NCBI GenBank assembly: GCA_015680685.1 | Contig: MNCI01026199.1 | Location: forward strand, 54,961-118,960 | Reading direction: 5' to 3' | Source of the DNA: Gnetum montanum | Lineage: Eukaryota > Streptophyta > Gnetopsida > Gnetales > Gnetaceae | Length of the DNA: 64,000 nt | In this document: piece after piece, positions 48,370 through 60,433 of the stretch | Layout: each line of letters starts with the position of its first letter | How positions within the stretch are numbered: the stretch's first letter is position 1 | The notes under the pieces: generated by a model | Seen by the model: the letters and a program-made list of their open reading frames with translations, nothing else | Database searches by the model: none | What the model was told of the DNA's origin: nothing | Position numbers and translations under genes: made by a program

Positions 48370-49242
48370 TGATGAATCGTGGTTTGCTAGGCCTCGATAT
48401 TGGGTACACGATATTAGGTACATGATGTTGTAGCCTAGATACGATATCGTATACACGATATCATGATACCTGTGTTAGCCTATAAATATAGCACTTAGGC
48501 ACAAGAGGAAGGGTCATTAGATCATTAGATATTTTTTTAGTCATTAAGAGTTAGGAGTCTTTTTGTTAGTTTTTAGTTCTTTTCCCAAGTGCAAGCTCGC
48601 AGTGTGATGCTTGTAATTGTACAGAACCTTTGTTCGAGTGTGACGTACTTCGACACGCACACAACTAGCAATACAGATTGAGATTACTTCATCATTGTAG
48701 CATTCACTTATTTTTTAATTATTTAATTGTTAATTATTTATTATTTTTTTCTTAGTTAATATTTATTTTTATCATCATTTACTATTTCTATTGCTAAATG
48801 CAGAATGAGTATGTCTTAATCATGAACATTTAAGTGTAACTACATGGTAACCCAGTAGCGTATCTAGTGGTGCTTCAAGTAATGTGAGCTTGGTAAACCC
48901 AGAAGTAGTACATAAAGTCCAAGATGCATACGGATGATTAAGGATAAATGCTCATCACACTTAGGCTAGCTTAGATTTTATTTCCTGTTGCTTATTAGCT
49001 TAATAAAGTTATTTCTCATTATCTTTAGGAGTAGCATAGTATTAGAAATCACATCATGCATCTCACTTTGGACTAAACCATACATGACAAAGAAAATACT
49101 AGTCTAGGTGGGAAGATAGAAAATTGTGATCAATGTATAACTGTCTGGGTGCCACAACTAGTCCATCCATGGAGTTCGACCAGATTGCACATACACGCTC
49201 ATGTTCATATGGTTGAGTGTAGGGGTACCTCGCCGCTCATCA
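48370..49242 (+). repeat. 5' LTR of D (873 bp)
   Basis: It runs from TGATGAATCGTGG to GCTCATCA. U3 has CGATATTGGGTACACGATAT and ACGATATCGTATACACGATA dyads. TATAAATATA is at 48481-48490. Confidence 0.9.
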
Positions 49243-49261
49243 TTGGCATCATTGTCGGGGA
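49243..49261 (+). other. Primer-binding site of D
   Basis: TTGGCATCATTGTCGGGGA follows the LTR. It is close to the complement of the tRNA-Asp 3' end. Confidence 0.7.
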
Positions 49262-49428
49262 TAGTGTTAGTTATTTAGATCAATTATATCATATAAGATT
49301 GTTGTAACAAGGTATTAATGATATATTTTTTTGATAAAAGAAATTAAATTAAATTCAATTAAGTCACACATGATTCATGNGAAAAGAAATTAAATTAAAT
49401 TCAATTAAGTCACACATGATTCATGATA

Positions 49429-51797
49429 ATGTCTCTCTCACAGGACAATGATAACGCAACATCTAGTGAGGCAATTCATTGGAGAACCAACACAATTTAT
49501 GATGAAGAAGAAGTTTGGAGTACTTAATCTTATGCAGGAGTTACATATGTTCATAGACATCCCAACGATACTTAAGGACTCTTGTCATCCAACTTAGACA
49601 CCTCTAGTGAAGATGGGACATCCCATGGGATGAGGGGGCCCATAAGGCCTCAGACCTTCTCAATGGTTAGCAAGAGTACATCAGGAGATGATTGGGAGAC
49701 TTACAAAAGTCATGACAAGTCTTTCAATTCTCTTTGTTCCTCTGCTCTTTCAATGCCAAGTCATGACATGGATGACTATTCCTCAAGGGGTCAGTGTAGA
49801 AATAAAAATCAAACCCACGGGCAAAATCAGGAACGCCAACATGAACATAGACAACATTGTCCCAACTCACAAACTCACAACCTACTTAGTGATGATGAAT
49901 CCTTGCTAGCCACTAAGAGCCTAATGCATATAATAGAGGCTATTCATATATCCTACAGGCATCGTATGGAAAGCTGTCTACCTAGGCTTAATTTAAATAA
50001 CTTTCCCAAGTTCTCAAGAGGCTATGATTTAGATCTGCAACACCATTTACAAGCCTTCTAGGATGCCTATGCATGGAACAACATTGATAATGGATGGAAA
50101 AGACTTAATCTCTTTATTATAACACTCACTGGCTAAGAAAAAGTATGTTATAGGTCTTTAAAGCTGAAATCAATTCGCCATTGGTTGACAATGATGGAAC
50201 TCTTCAATGAAAGATATCAAACTTGTGCAAGAGTGTCAACCCTGAGGAGAAAAATCCAAGAATGGAAATAAGGGCAATATGAACTCTTGGACATGGCCTT
50301 AGAAAGATATTATTCATTGTTAAACAAATGCCCAGGCCATGGGTTCTTTGAGAAAAGGCTAATGTGTCACATCATGGATGGGCTTCATAATGAAATGAGG
50401 GAGACCCTAGGGATGTATGCCCCAGGTCAACTATATGAACTATGAACCCATCAATTCCAAGAGCTTATTAAGAAGGTAGCAAAAGAAGAAGGAGAAATAA
50501 CCAAATGGGAGAATGTTGAAAGATCTCAAAAAGACCAAACTCTTAAAGTAACTAAGGTCCATAATCATGAAGAGGAAAAATCAACTCACCTCGAGGATAT
50601 GTAACCATCCTCATCTTTGCTAATACTAAATCAATAGATGAAATTGAGGAAAAGATGAATAAAATTATGGAGTGGGTACATGAAAAATGTAGATAATATG
50701 CAAACATTATTAGAGGTAAAACCACGCAAGATCACTTTAACAACCAAAACAAATAGAGGATGCCAAACCAAGAAATAGGATAGAACACAATTCAACAATC
50801 GAAAAGAAGGGCTAAAGGAAATAAGGATGGGGGTCTAACTACAAATTAGAAGTATCAATGTGATGTTTGCATGTATGATCACTCCAAAGGCCAATGTCCA
50901 ATCTTGTCACATCTACATGAGCATTGAGGAAGAATGCTACATCCAGATTTCATACAAAAGTACTATGCTCAATCGCAGTGGCAAAACCCCCAGTTGTGGA
51001 GGAGACCATCATCAAACTAGCCTCAACCTTTGTATGCCCCAACACCAAGTGCTTATTATGTTCAACACCTTGTTTCTCCAACTAGATTAACATCCTTTGC
51101 TTCACCTCATTATTATCATTCTCTTGAGTATCATCAACCCATGTCCTCTTCTACGGGATTACCACACCATGTTCCTTACACTTCTCCTTGCTCTCAATAT
51201 TCTCATCCTTCACCTTCTTCTACATCGCCACCAGTTGTATCGGAAGGTTTTGCATCACCACACCAACCAATAAACATTACTTGTGCTACTACTATTAATA
51301 GTAGTAGGAATCCCCCACATCATTAGAAGCATCCTTTCTTTAGGCATGGTCGTAAAAAGAAGCAACACGGCTTTGGAACCACTACATCCTCCAACTCATC
51401 ACAACCCCAACACGATGATGCACCTTCCTCTTCAAATTCAATGCCTCCTATTACCTTATTTAGGCAACCAATCGACACTCCAGCAACTATGCGGCCCAAT
51501 GAATATAACCACAGGGGAAGACATATCGATCCTTGCATATCATCTTATCGTCATGGGTGCCATAGTCGATCAGCTTCTTATCACATAACCACATCTTATA
51601 ATCTACCCCACTATGCCTACTTTAATCAAGCCTATGAACCTGAAATTGGGAACATTCCTACCACCACTCCAAAAGATACCTAGTGGTTTGGATATGACCA
51701 GACCCCAATATTTTCAACATGCATGAATCCAAAATTTTCATTTATTAATTCTTGCCATGATCAAAGGTTTAGTCATGGGGGATACCTCCCATTCTAA
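49429..51797 (+). pseudogene. gag of element D
   Basis: It starts MSLSQDNDNATSSEAIHWR and ends FSHGGYLPF-stop. A His-rich charged region lies at about 49780-49900. The capsid-like domain at about 49910-50450 (LNNFPKFSRGYDLDLQHHLQ, MMELFNERYQTCARVSTLR) is clearly related to the gag of the pol-bearing family. The zinc knuckle CDVCMYDHSKGQC is at 50859-50898, followed by a long Pro/Ser/Tyr-rich tail and a conserved C-terminus shared with G. Stops and shifts occur (for example at about 49520 and 50061). Confidence 0.8.
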
Positions 51798-53817
51798 CAA
51801 GTAGAATTATTAAATGTTTTTCCTTTTCTTTGGTTTTATAATTTTTTGTTTCCCAATTTTTCATTTTCTAATTTTTTATCTTTCAATTTGTTGTTTTATC
51901 TTTTTGGGAATGATCTCATGTGTAAATAAAATACTAATGTGACTTGTCGATTGAGCTGTTATTCTATGCTATCAAGTCACAAGGGACTAATTATTTGGAC
52001 AGTGAGCCCACAACATCCACCCACCCATTCTATTAATAAGTAGTTCTACTATGGGTACAATCATATTCTTGTGATCACTAAAAATTAAAGTAACTTTGTA
52101 CTCATTATGCTCAAAGCGAAGAGTGATGGATTAAGAGGGAATGGCCAGGGTGTGACATCAAGGGGACTTGTGGATTCTCTTTGGTAACATCTATATGTGC
52201 TATCATGTAGCTTAGTTATACTAAGATCCTTGTAGATCCAACGAAAAATGGGAGTAAGAGTTGTGGAAAAGAAACTTAATAAAGGAACTTAATGCTGTTA
52301 TAGAGGGTCCTACTGGAAAGACATGCATCAATGCCTGAAGGTTGGTGGCCTCTCTAGATTCCCATTGAGAAAGATAAAGTGCAAAAGTGACTAGAAGAAG
52401 AAAAAAAGAAAGAAGAAAAACAACAAAGAAAAGATTAAGAAAAATGTGCTGCAGACAAATTCAAATCACTCTTCTCTTGCACAAAATGCCAAGTGATCAT
52501 ACATCTTGCTATCATGATGCTCTTATGATTGTCTATCATTGGGATGAAATAAGGCGATGTCACTGATCAAAGGTATGGACTTGGTTTTGATCTTGGAGCA
52601 AAAGGCTAATGATACCTTAATCGTGCGCAACACTTTGGATTCATTATGCCCAGGGTAAGTTACCTCACGTCCCGATCTCTGCAATCCCTTTCACAATTCT
52701 TTTCATCTCATGGTCCAAGTATTTCTAACTTGTGTCTTATGTGGCATAGAATTCATACCTTGTAGCGATGGTATTTATCATATGTGTGTTTTGTTACACA
52801 AGTGTAGATTGCATTTAACCCTTTTAGTGCCTACGAACATTTTAAGGCATGGTTACACAAGGGCATGATAGGTTAGAACCTACTTTAGGGAGGACCCACT
52901 TGTGTGACTTTTGTAATTTGTACTTGTTGCACACCACCACATCATGTTATACCCTCCAAATACTACATTATCAAATCCATTCTTTTCTTTGTCATCATTT
53001 CAACTAAACATTCTTTAGAACTACTACATGTCCTTTTTCCTCATCCTATTCAAAGACCTCCATTATATAATTCCACTTCATTACACTTTTGGTGCCTTAA
53101 TTTCTACTTGACATTATCCTAGACCTTTCAAATCTACCTCAAATCCTTCATTTTTGGCCATGAAAACTCAAAAACTCATCAATTTTACTATATACCCTGT
53201 TTTGGATAGGATGCGATATCGGGTACTTGGTATTGGGTCCCACATGATATTGGGTACGTGCTATCGCATAAGCGATATCACTTCTATAAAACCTATATAT
53301 ATGGGACCCCCAGTGTGTGTAGAAGTCATTTTTAATAGTTGCTACATGGGGAGTTGTAATTTTCTTCCACGATTTTTAGCACTTTGAAAGTCTACCATTC
53401 AATCTTTAATATCTTGCTCATTAACACTCTGATTTCCCTTCTGATTGAACCTAATTAAACTCGGAGTGTTGAACTTAGTCATGGGGGAGCGGTACGGTAG
53501 AATTTGTGCATAACTTTTTTGAAATTTTTTATCGCCTCAAGGATATCATAGGGGTAAGTAATATTAAGAAATGTTAAGAACTCATGCCAAACTAATTTTC
53601 TTCCTTCACCCAAATCATTTAAATTATTAATTGGAGTCACTTGAGCAAATCGGGCTCAACATTAAAACTTTTAGGGGAACTTTCTGGGAAAAAGATTCTA
53701 ACTCTAAAATCACACTAAGCAAAGAATTCAACATTTATTATAGGAAATGAGTAAGGTATGGGATAATTGAACTTCTTTAAATAACCTTACTAATAATTGA
53801 TCTTTGTATGATTACAA
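51798..53817 (+). other. Noncoding spacer of D between gag and ORF2
   Basis: No pol or other protein motif is seen. It contains the shared block at 52150-52170 (GTGTGACATCAAGGGGACTT), sequence homologous to 11000-12660 of element E, the dyad/TATA cluster at 53211-53300, and a second G-tract (TTAGTCATGGGGGAGCGG) near 53486 that resembles the polypurine tract. Confidence 0.7.
53211..53300 (+). promoter_or_regulatory. Internal U3-like dyad cluster and TATA upstream of ORF2 (D)
   Basis: ATGCGATATCGGGTACTTGG, CATGATATTGGGTACGTG and AAGCGATATCAC form a cluster with GGGTAC spacers, followed by TATAAAACCTATATATATGG. The LTR of D has the same grammar (GATATTGGGTACACGATATT, then CCTATAAATATAG). It could drive ORF2 separately. 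Function is inferred. Confidence 0.45.
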
Positions 53818-56623
53818 ATGGCCCCTAAATAAGGACAATAGGAAGGACCTTCTCAAGGTGCATCCAAACATTTGAGATGAGGTAGAGGCCAAGGACCTCA
53901 TGTGGAGCATGCAGAACAGGAGGCACAGCCATTCCAGCATCCATCAAGAAACCCCTATCATTGCACAATTTGGTCAAGCAGAAGGTGGAGAGGGTAAGGC
54001 ACCCAAACAAGGACAACATCTCACATTATTCCCAGAATGTGTTCAAGCCATTCAGGAAAGGTCCACATTTGCTATAGTGATTGTGGAACTTAATTTTGGG
54101 CCTTTTACTGAATTTGCCCTTCCAAACCAGTCAAGGATCAACTTAAGGGATCTCCACTATGGCCTATCCTCTTAGAAAGTGGAGAATGGTATTTGGGAAA
54201 ACCTATCAATTTTTGCATAATAAAGAGGAAGCACCACCATCGACATTGGTGGAATATAAGTTGATTTCTCCACAAAGGACATTCTGGAAGTTGTAAATCT
54301 TCTAAATATAGGGCCTAAAGTTGCTCATTTGTCCACCTGCTCTAATGCTAATGCAAGAAAAGTATGGATAAAGAGGGTGTACAGAAAAGAAGACAAAACA
54401 TATAGAGAACTAACCCTTGCAGAGAGAATTTATTTTAAAATTGGCACCTATCACATCTTCCCAATGAAGGGGCTAAATAGGATCTCTACCTATGTGGCCA
54501 GAGGAAGTGCAATCTTGATGGGCAAGGTTGATGATAATTTGCTCCATTTCTATTTAATAGAAATATTAAGGTGGTTCGAAGAACACAAGATAGGAAATTT
54601 TGCATTGCGCTTTCCATTTCTAATTAGGAAGCTATGTTCATGTGCTGGAATTCTAGGGTACACTAATGACATTCCTGGAAAAGCTCAAAATGCTTCATAT
54701 GCCAAATTATTGAAGCCACCAACACCAAGAAAAGATGTTGGTGAAACACTAGAGCCTGACTAATAGCAGATGGTTGGGCCCACTACACCTCAAACAGTAG
54801 GGCCTAGCTAGCTTCTAGACACAAGGCTCAAGCAACAACAAGAAGTAGAGCCCAGCATGCAGCCCACGGGCTAGTAGGATCAGCAACCGTCGCCGTTGCT
54901 GCAAGATTACCGACTGTCGATGAGCCATCTCAGGGCCATGGCAAAAATGGTTAGTTGGGAAAGTAAGAATGGGACTAATCTCTTCAAGGTAATCGATGAT
55001 GCCATACAACCCACCATATCAATCAATCATGCAAGGGATGAGGTCTTAATACAAATAGGAGAAGGGGAATCACATTGGTCACAACAAATTTTGGGAAATG
55101 CTACATCATTTCAAGTACAATTAGAAACTAGTGAAGGCCCCATGGTGGTGGTCTTGCAACACCAGGATGTAGCTTGAGCAGCAGAGGTGGCCATAGACCA
55201 CATTGAGAAATCATTCAATATCCTTGTTGTGCCATCGGTAGATGTCACAAGAGCACGTGATGCTCAAGTTCTAGCCGACACCTCAATGACTCTTGCGGAA
55301 CATGAGGATGCTTTAGATCACCTGCTATGAACATGACAAGTAATAACATCCTTGTTTGACATCCCTCAAGATATCACAGTGATACAATTAGACCTCATTT
55401 TCACCAAAGAAAAGTTGGTCATGGCTAAGATTAGCATTGAACATGTAGAAGATGAATTTAGGAGAGTTAAAGAAAATTTCATTGCCCTACAAGCCAAATA
55501 GTGGGATCCATCCCAGCTTGTTTCAGCTAACCAGTTAGAATCATTTAGGATAGAGAATCTCAATAAATTTCTATTGGAAAATAAAAGGGTGGCAATGGAA
55601 AAGGAGAAGGTTGATTGGGATGCTTCAAAAGCACATGCTCAAACATACACACATGCAAAAGCACTCAAGGCCTTACAAGAAGAAAATAAACTCCTTGCTG
55701 CCGAAAATATTTAGTTGACAATAGTTGAAAAACAAAATAATGTTCTCAAGGAAAGTTTTCAGCAAATGCAAGAACAACTAATAAGAGTCAACCAAGACAT
55801 AAGTTGCTTAGCCAGAGAGAACATAACCCTCTCAATGGAGGAGGTACATTCCATCCATTAGAAGATGGCCATTGAAATAAGTGCATGGAAAAATGAAGCT
55901 AAGTGACATGAAAAATTGAAGGAACATTTTTGAGATTAGGTGGGGATGGATAAGGAGATCATCGAAAAAGAGATTCGTATGGCTAAGGACCACATCAACT
56001 CGTTCAATGCTCAACACACTGATTGGTAAGCTGTACTAGCCACTTATGCCTTCACCCACCAAGTAGAATTAAAGAGCCAGGACCTACAGATCCAGGATCT
56101 CATAGAATACATGGAGTTGACAAATCTGTGGTATGCCAACTTGGCCATGTTAATAGCAGGGTGCTCAAGGAATGAGCTAGAAAAATAGGTAGTTGCCACC
56201 TATGCCAAATATGAGATGGAGTTTTTTGAACATAAGAAGACATTACAGAGAGTGGAGGTAGCAAACTCTAAACTAGAGGTGGTCAAAGCTAGCTACCAAG
56301 GCCAAAAGGATGTTACAGTAGACTTGGCTTGATGACTCACAGATTATTAGGAATTTAGAGACAAAGCCAGAGCCTATGAGAAGGAACGACTGCTATTTGT
56401 GGCATGGTACATCAAAGCTAATCAGATGTTCTTACAATTGGCGTATCCATGGGAGGTGTCGACTTTGTTAAACATTGGAACATCAATATGGATGACACAT
56501 GATCCTCGAATAGAGGAAGAAAAATTTTAGGTGTTCCTTTAGAAGTATCCATCTCTAAAGCCTGGAGCACAAGATAAAGGGAAAAAGACCATGAAGGATC
56601 CACCACCACCAAAAACCACATGA
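53818..56623 (+). pseudogene. ORF2 of element D (unknown protein with a coiled-coil half)
   Basis: The start follows ATTACAA (ATTACAG in G, an acceptor-like sequence). The N-terminal tail contains GPSQGASK. A globular part at about 54010-54760 reads NFGPFTEFALP, RIYFKIGTYHIFPMKGLNR, STYVARGSAILMGKV. A second conserved piece at about 54950-55330 (DEVLIQIGEGESHWSQQIL) is followed by about 1 kb of Lys/Glu/Gln-rich heptad-like sequence, then a C-terminal stretch ending GKKTMKDPPPPKTT. It occupies the position of the env-like ORF of Athila elements. The globular part recalls putative plant transposon protein families. I cannot assign a function. Stops and shifts occur, the first only a few codons in. 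Confidence 0.7.
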
Positions 56624-56800
56624 GTTTCAAACAATTTTGTATTTTGTGTTTTGTGTTGATGTCCTAATTTTGTTTTGTCTAGTCTCACACTCCGGCATGA
56701 AATAATCCATAGTCAGTCCATAATCCCATACTTATCCATTGTGTAATTAAATGAACTTGTTTCTCATTTTTTTTGACTTGAGGATGAGTTTTTATTCAGT

Positions 56801-56810
56801 CATGGGGGTA
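56801..56810 (+). other. Polypurine tract of D
   Basis: CATGGGGGTA directly precedes the LTR start TGATGAATCG. Confidence 0.75.
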
Positions 56811-57809
56811 TGATGAATCGTGGTTTGCCAGGCCTTGATATTGGGTACACGATATTGCAGCATCGATATGATATCGTATACATGATATCGTGATACCAAT
56901 GTTAGCCTATAAATATAGCACTCAAGCACATGGGGAAGGGTCATTAGATCATTAGATATTATTTTAGTCATTAGGAGTCAGGAGTCTTTCTGTTAGTTTT
57001 TAGTTCTTTTCCCAAGTGCATGCTCGCAGTGTGATGCGTGTAATTGTACAAAACCTTTGTTCAAGTGTGACATACTTGGACATGTTGGCAATAAAGATCG
57101 AGATTACTCCATCATTGTAGCATTCACTTAGTTTTTAATTTGGCATTTTAGTTTTCAGTTTGTTTCTTTCAAGCTAGTTATTCCCAATGCATGCCTGTAG
57201 TGTGATGTTTGTAATTGTATGGCACCTTTGTTTGAGTGTGACGTACTTGGACATGTGCATGACTGGTAATAAAGATTGATATTACTTTCATCATTGTATC
57301 ATTCACTTAGGTTAATTTCATTGTTTTAATTATTTAATGCCTTCTTTAGTTAACAATTGATTTATTGTTATTTACTTTTCCTATCATTAAGTGGAATGAG
57401 TATGCCTTATTCATAAGTGTTTAAGTGCGAATACTTGGCATGCCCAACAGTAATCCCATGAAGTCTAAGATGTGTACAGACAATTAAGTATGGATACCAT
57501 TGCCATAGGCTAATTTAGGTTTGATACCATTGCCATAGGCTAATTTAGGTTTTTCTTTCTTTATTTGCTTAATCAATTTATCTTTTCTATTATTAGGAGT
57601 AACGTAGAATTAGGAAAACTATATATGCCTCACTCTGGACTAAACCATATGTGACAAAGCTACTACTAGTTTAGATGAGAAGACAATGAACTGTGATCAA
57701 CATATAACTGTCTAGGTGCCACAACTAGTCCATCTGTGAAGTTCGACTGAATCACACGTACACACTTGTATTCATATAGTTGAGCATAGGGGTACCTCAC
57801 TGCTCATCA
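56811..57809 (+). repeat. LTR shared by D (3') and G (5'), 999 bp
   Basis: It runs from TGATGAATCGTGG to GCTCATCA. TATAAATATA is at 56908-56917. It is longer than its partner because of an internal duplication: 57011-57131 is repeated in diverged form at 57183-57310, each copy holding an AATAAAGAT poly(A)-type signal. A perfect 30-bp tandem duplication lies at 57493-57552. A primer site follows, so it also serves as the 5' LTR of G. Confidence 0.85.
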
Positions 57810-57828
57810 TTAGCGTCATTGCCAAGGA
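57810..57828 (+). other. Primer-binding site of G
   Basis: TTAGCGTCATTGCCAAGGA follows the LTR, a degraded tRNA-Asp-like site. Confidence 0.55.
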
Positions 57829-57934
57829 TGATGCTAGTTATCTAGATTAGTTATATTACACAAGATCACTGTAAAAGGGTATTAACAATATATCTTTCGA
57901 GAAGTACTCAAACACACACCACAAATCGACAACA

Positions 57935-60433
57935 ATGTCTCACTCAAATGGAAATGATTATGAGGCATATAGCACACTTATTCATTGGAGAATTAACAAA
58001 ATATACAATGAAGAAGATTGCAGTGATTCACCTTATGAAGGAATTTTTCATGACCATGGCCACCCTAACGACACTCAAAAACTACATTGACCTAAGGTAG
58101 ACAATATTGAAGAAGATGACATGAGTCCTAAACTAGGGAAGGCCTCAAGGCGTAAGACCTCCTTGATACTTAGAAATGATAAACTAAGGGGTCATGAGGA
58201 ACATTATAGAAGCCATGGCCATCCTACCGTTTCCTCCTTTTCATATTTCCCCTTAACTTCAACATCTAGTTCTGACAAAGATGAATGTAGGCATAGAGAT
58301 AAAGCTCCAAAAAAAGGTTAGAATAGAAGAAAAAATTGAACCCATAGACACACTCAAGGTCATCAACATGAACATAAGCCCCATCGTCACCATCAATTAA
58401 ATAGATATTTTAATCACAACTTGTTTGACGATGATAAATCCCTGTTAGTCCCTAAAAGCCTAATGCACATCATAGAGGCCATTAAGATATCTCATAGGCA
58501 CCGTAAGAAGAGTTGACTACCTAAGCTCTTCATGAATAATATTCCAAAATTTGTAGGAAGCTATGATTCAAATCCACAACATCATTTACAAGCCTTCCAT
58601 GATGCTTATGTGCTCAACAATGTGGATAGTAAATGGAAAAAGATTAAGCTCTTTCCTAGGACACTAATTAATAAAGCCGAAGTGTGGTATAGATCATTGG
58701 AACCAAATTCAATCAGATGATGGTCAACCATGTTAGAACTTTTCACTAAAAGATACCAGACCTATGTGCAAGTGTCTACCTTGAGGAGACAAATCCAAAG
58801 ATGGAGACAAGAACAATAGGAACCCTTGGACATGGCCTTAGATAGATACTATGCCTTACTAAATAAATTTCCAGGTCATAGGTTCTCCAAGAAAGAGAAA
58901 ATACTCCACATTATAGATGGGTTTAGCAATGAAATAAGGGTGAACCTCGGAAAGTATGCCTGAGGACAACTATATAAGCTCCAAGGCCACTAGGTCAAAG
59001 AACTAATAGAATGTTTGGCAAAAGAAGAGAGAGAATTATCTAAATGGGATAATGCCAAAGCATTTGAGTGGGACCCAACTCTAGAAACAACAAGGGTCTA
59101 GAACTACAATGAAGAGGAAACAACCAATTCTAAAAGGATGATACAATCCCAACCTTTATCAATATAGAAATTGATAGATGAAATTAAGGTATAGCATAAC
59201 AAGATGACTGTATGGGCAAATGAACAAAGTGTGAACTTAGATGATACTATTGGGGAGAGAGTCATCCAAAATAAACCTGGCAATCAAAAGAAATAAAGGG
59301 CACAGAAATTAGAAATAGTTAAAAAAACTATTTAACAACTAGGGAGAATGGCTAAGGGTAATGAGGCCAAAGGCTCAACTACAAAGAATGAGGAGGGATG
59401 TGATGTCTATTTATATGACCATCCAAAGGGCCATTGCCTAGTCTTGTCACATCTATATGAGCATTGGGTAGGGAAGCTACACCCAAAATTCATACAAAGG
59501 TATTGGTTTAGGCGCATCCCTATTCCACAAGGTAATTATGGACAACCCCCTAATCCATTGTACTATCCTGAGGGGAGCTATTACTTGCCTCAACACTTTG
59601 CTCCACCATAGTGGCAAAACTCACAAGCATGGGGGAGGCCACCATCTAGCTAGCCACATCCTCCTTGTCTACCAAAACCAAATGCCTACTATGTTCAACA
59701 TCTTATTTCTCCAACCAGTTCTAAATCCTCTACCTCCAATCACTGTTATCACTCTCCCAAGTACCATCAACCTATGTCTTCTCCTAAGGGATGACCACCT
59801 CATATTTCTCATACTTCTCCTCACCCTCTATATTCTCATCCTTTACCTCCTTCTACACCACTATTAGATGTATTAGAAAATTTTGCATCATTGCACCAAC
59901 TAATGGATGTAAATTGTGCTATTACTATTAACGAAAGTAGGTTCCCTACACAACATTGGAAGTGTCCCTTCTTTAGGCATGAACATAAGAAGAAGAATCA
60001 TACTTCCGAACCTACTCCACCCTCTAAACTAGCCTAAGGTCAACCTGGTGAGACACCTTTCTTAGCTCCATTAATTACCCCTATTACTATATCTAGGCCT
60101 CCACCTCACACTCCAACATTCACACAATCCAATGAATTCACCAATGTGATGGGACACATAGATCCATGCATACTACCATATAGTCAAGGATGTCATAGTG
60201 GGTTGGATTTCCCTCATAATGTACACACACCCTCTAATCTGCCCTACTATGCTTTCTATAATTAAGTGTGTGACCAACGATTTCTCTACCCATCCACCAT
60301 ACCACCAATAGACACCTAGTAGCTGGGGCGTGAAGGATTCCTAACATTTCATACATGCATGGATCCTATTCATCCACTTATTAATCCTAGCCATAACCAA
60401 ATGTTTAGTCATGGAGGTTATATCCCATCCTAA
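57935..60433 (+). pseudogene. gag of element G
   Basis: It starts MSHSNGNDYEAYSTLIHWR, parallel to D, and ends FSHGGYIPS-stop. The capsid-like domain is at about 58450-58960 (NNIPKFVGSYDSNPQHHLQ, KIKLFPRTLINKAEVWYRS). The knuckle region near 59395-59445 reads CDVYLYDHPKGHC, so its second Cys is Tyr. A Pro/Ser/His-rich tail follows. Stops occur at about 58090, 58320, 58514 and 58720, among others. Confidence 0.8.

Larger units (their letters stand above)
48370..57809 (+). mobile_element. Element D: pol-less LTR element with gag and ORF2
   Basis: The order is LTR (48370-49242), primer site, gag (49429-51797), noncoding region with an internal dyad/TATA cluster, ORF2 (53818-56623), polypurine tract and LTR (56811-57809). 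No RT, RNase H or integrase motif appears anywhere in the 7.5-kb interior, so replication would depend on enzymes from relatives such as A or B. The right LTR is shared with element G, which continues past it. The outer target duplication therefore cannot be tested here. CATGT precedes the left LTR. Confidence 0.85.

Noticed and set aside
51030-51683. Several Pro/Ser/His-rich open frames as separate genes
   Set aside because: They are overlapping frames of the low-complexity C-terminal tail of gag in element D.
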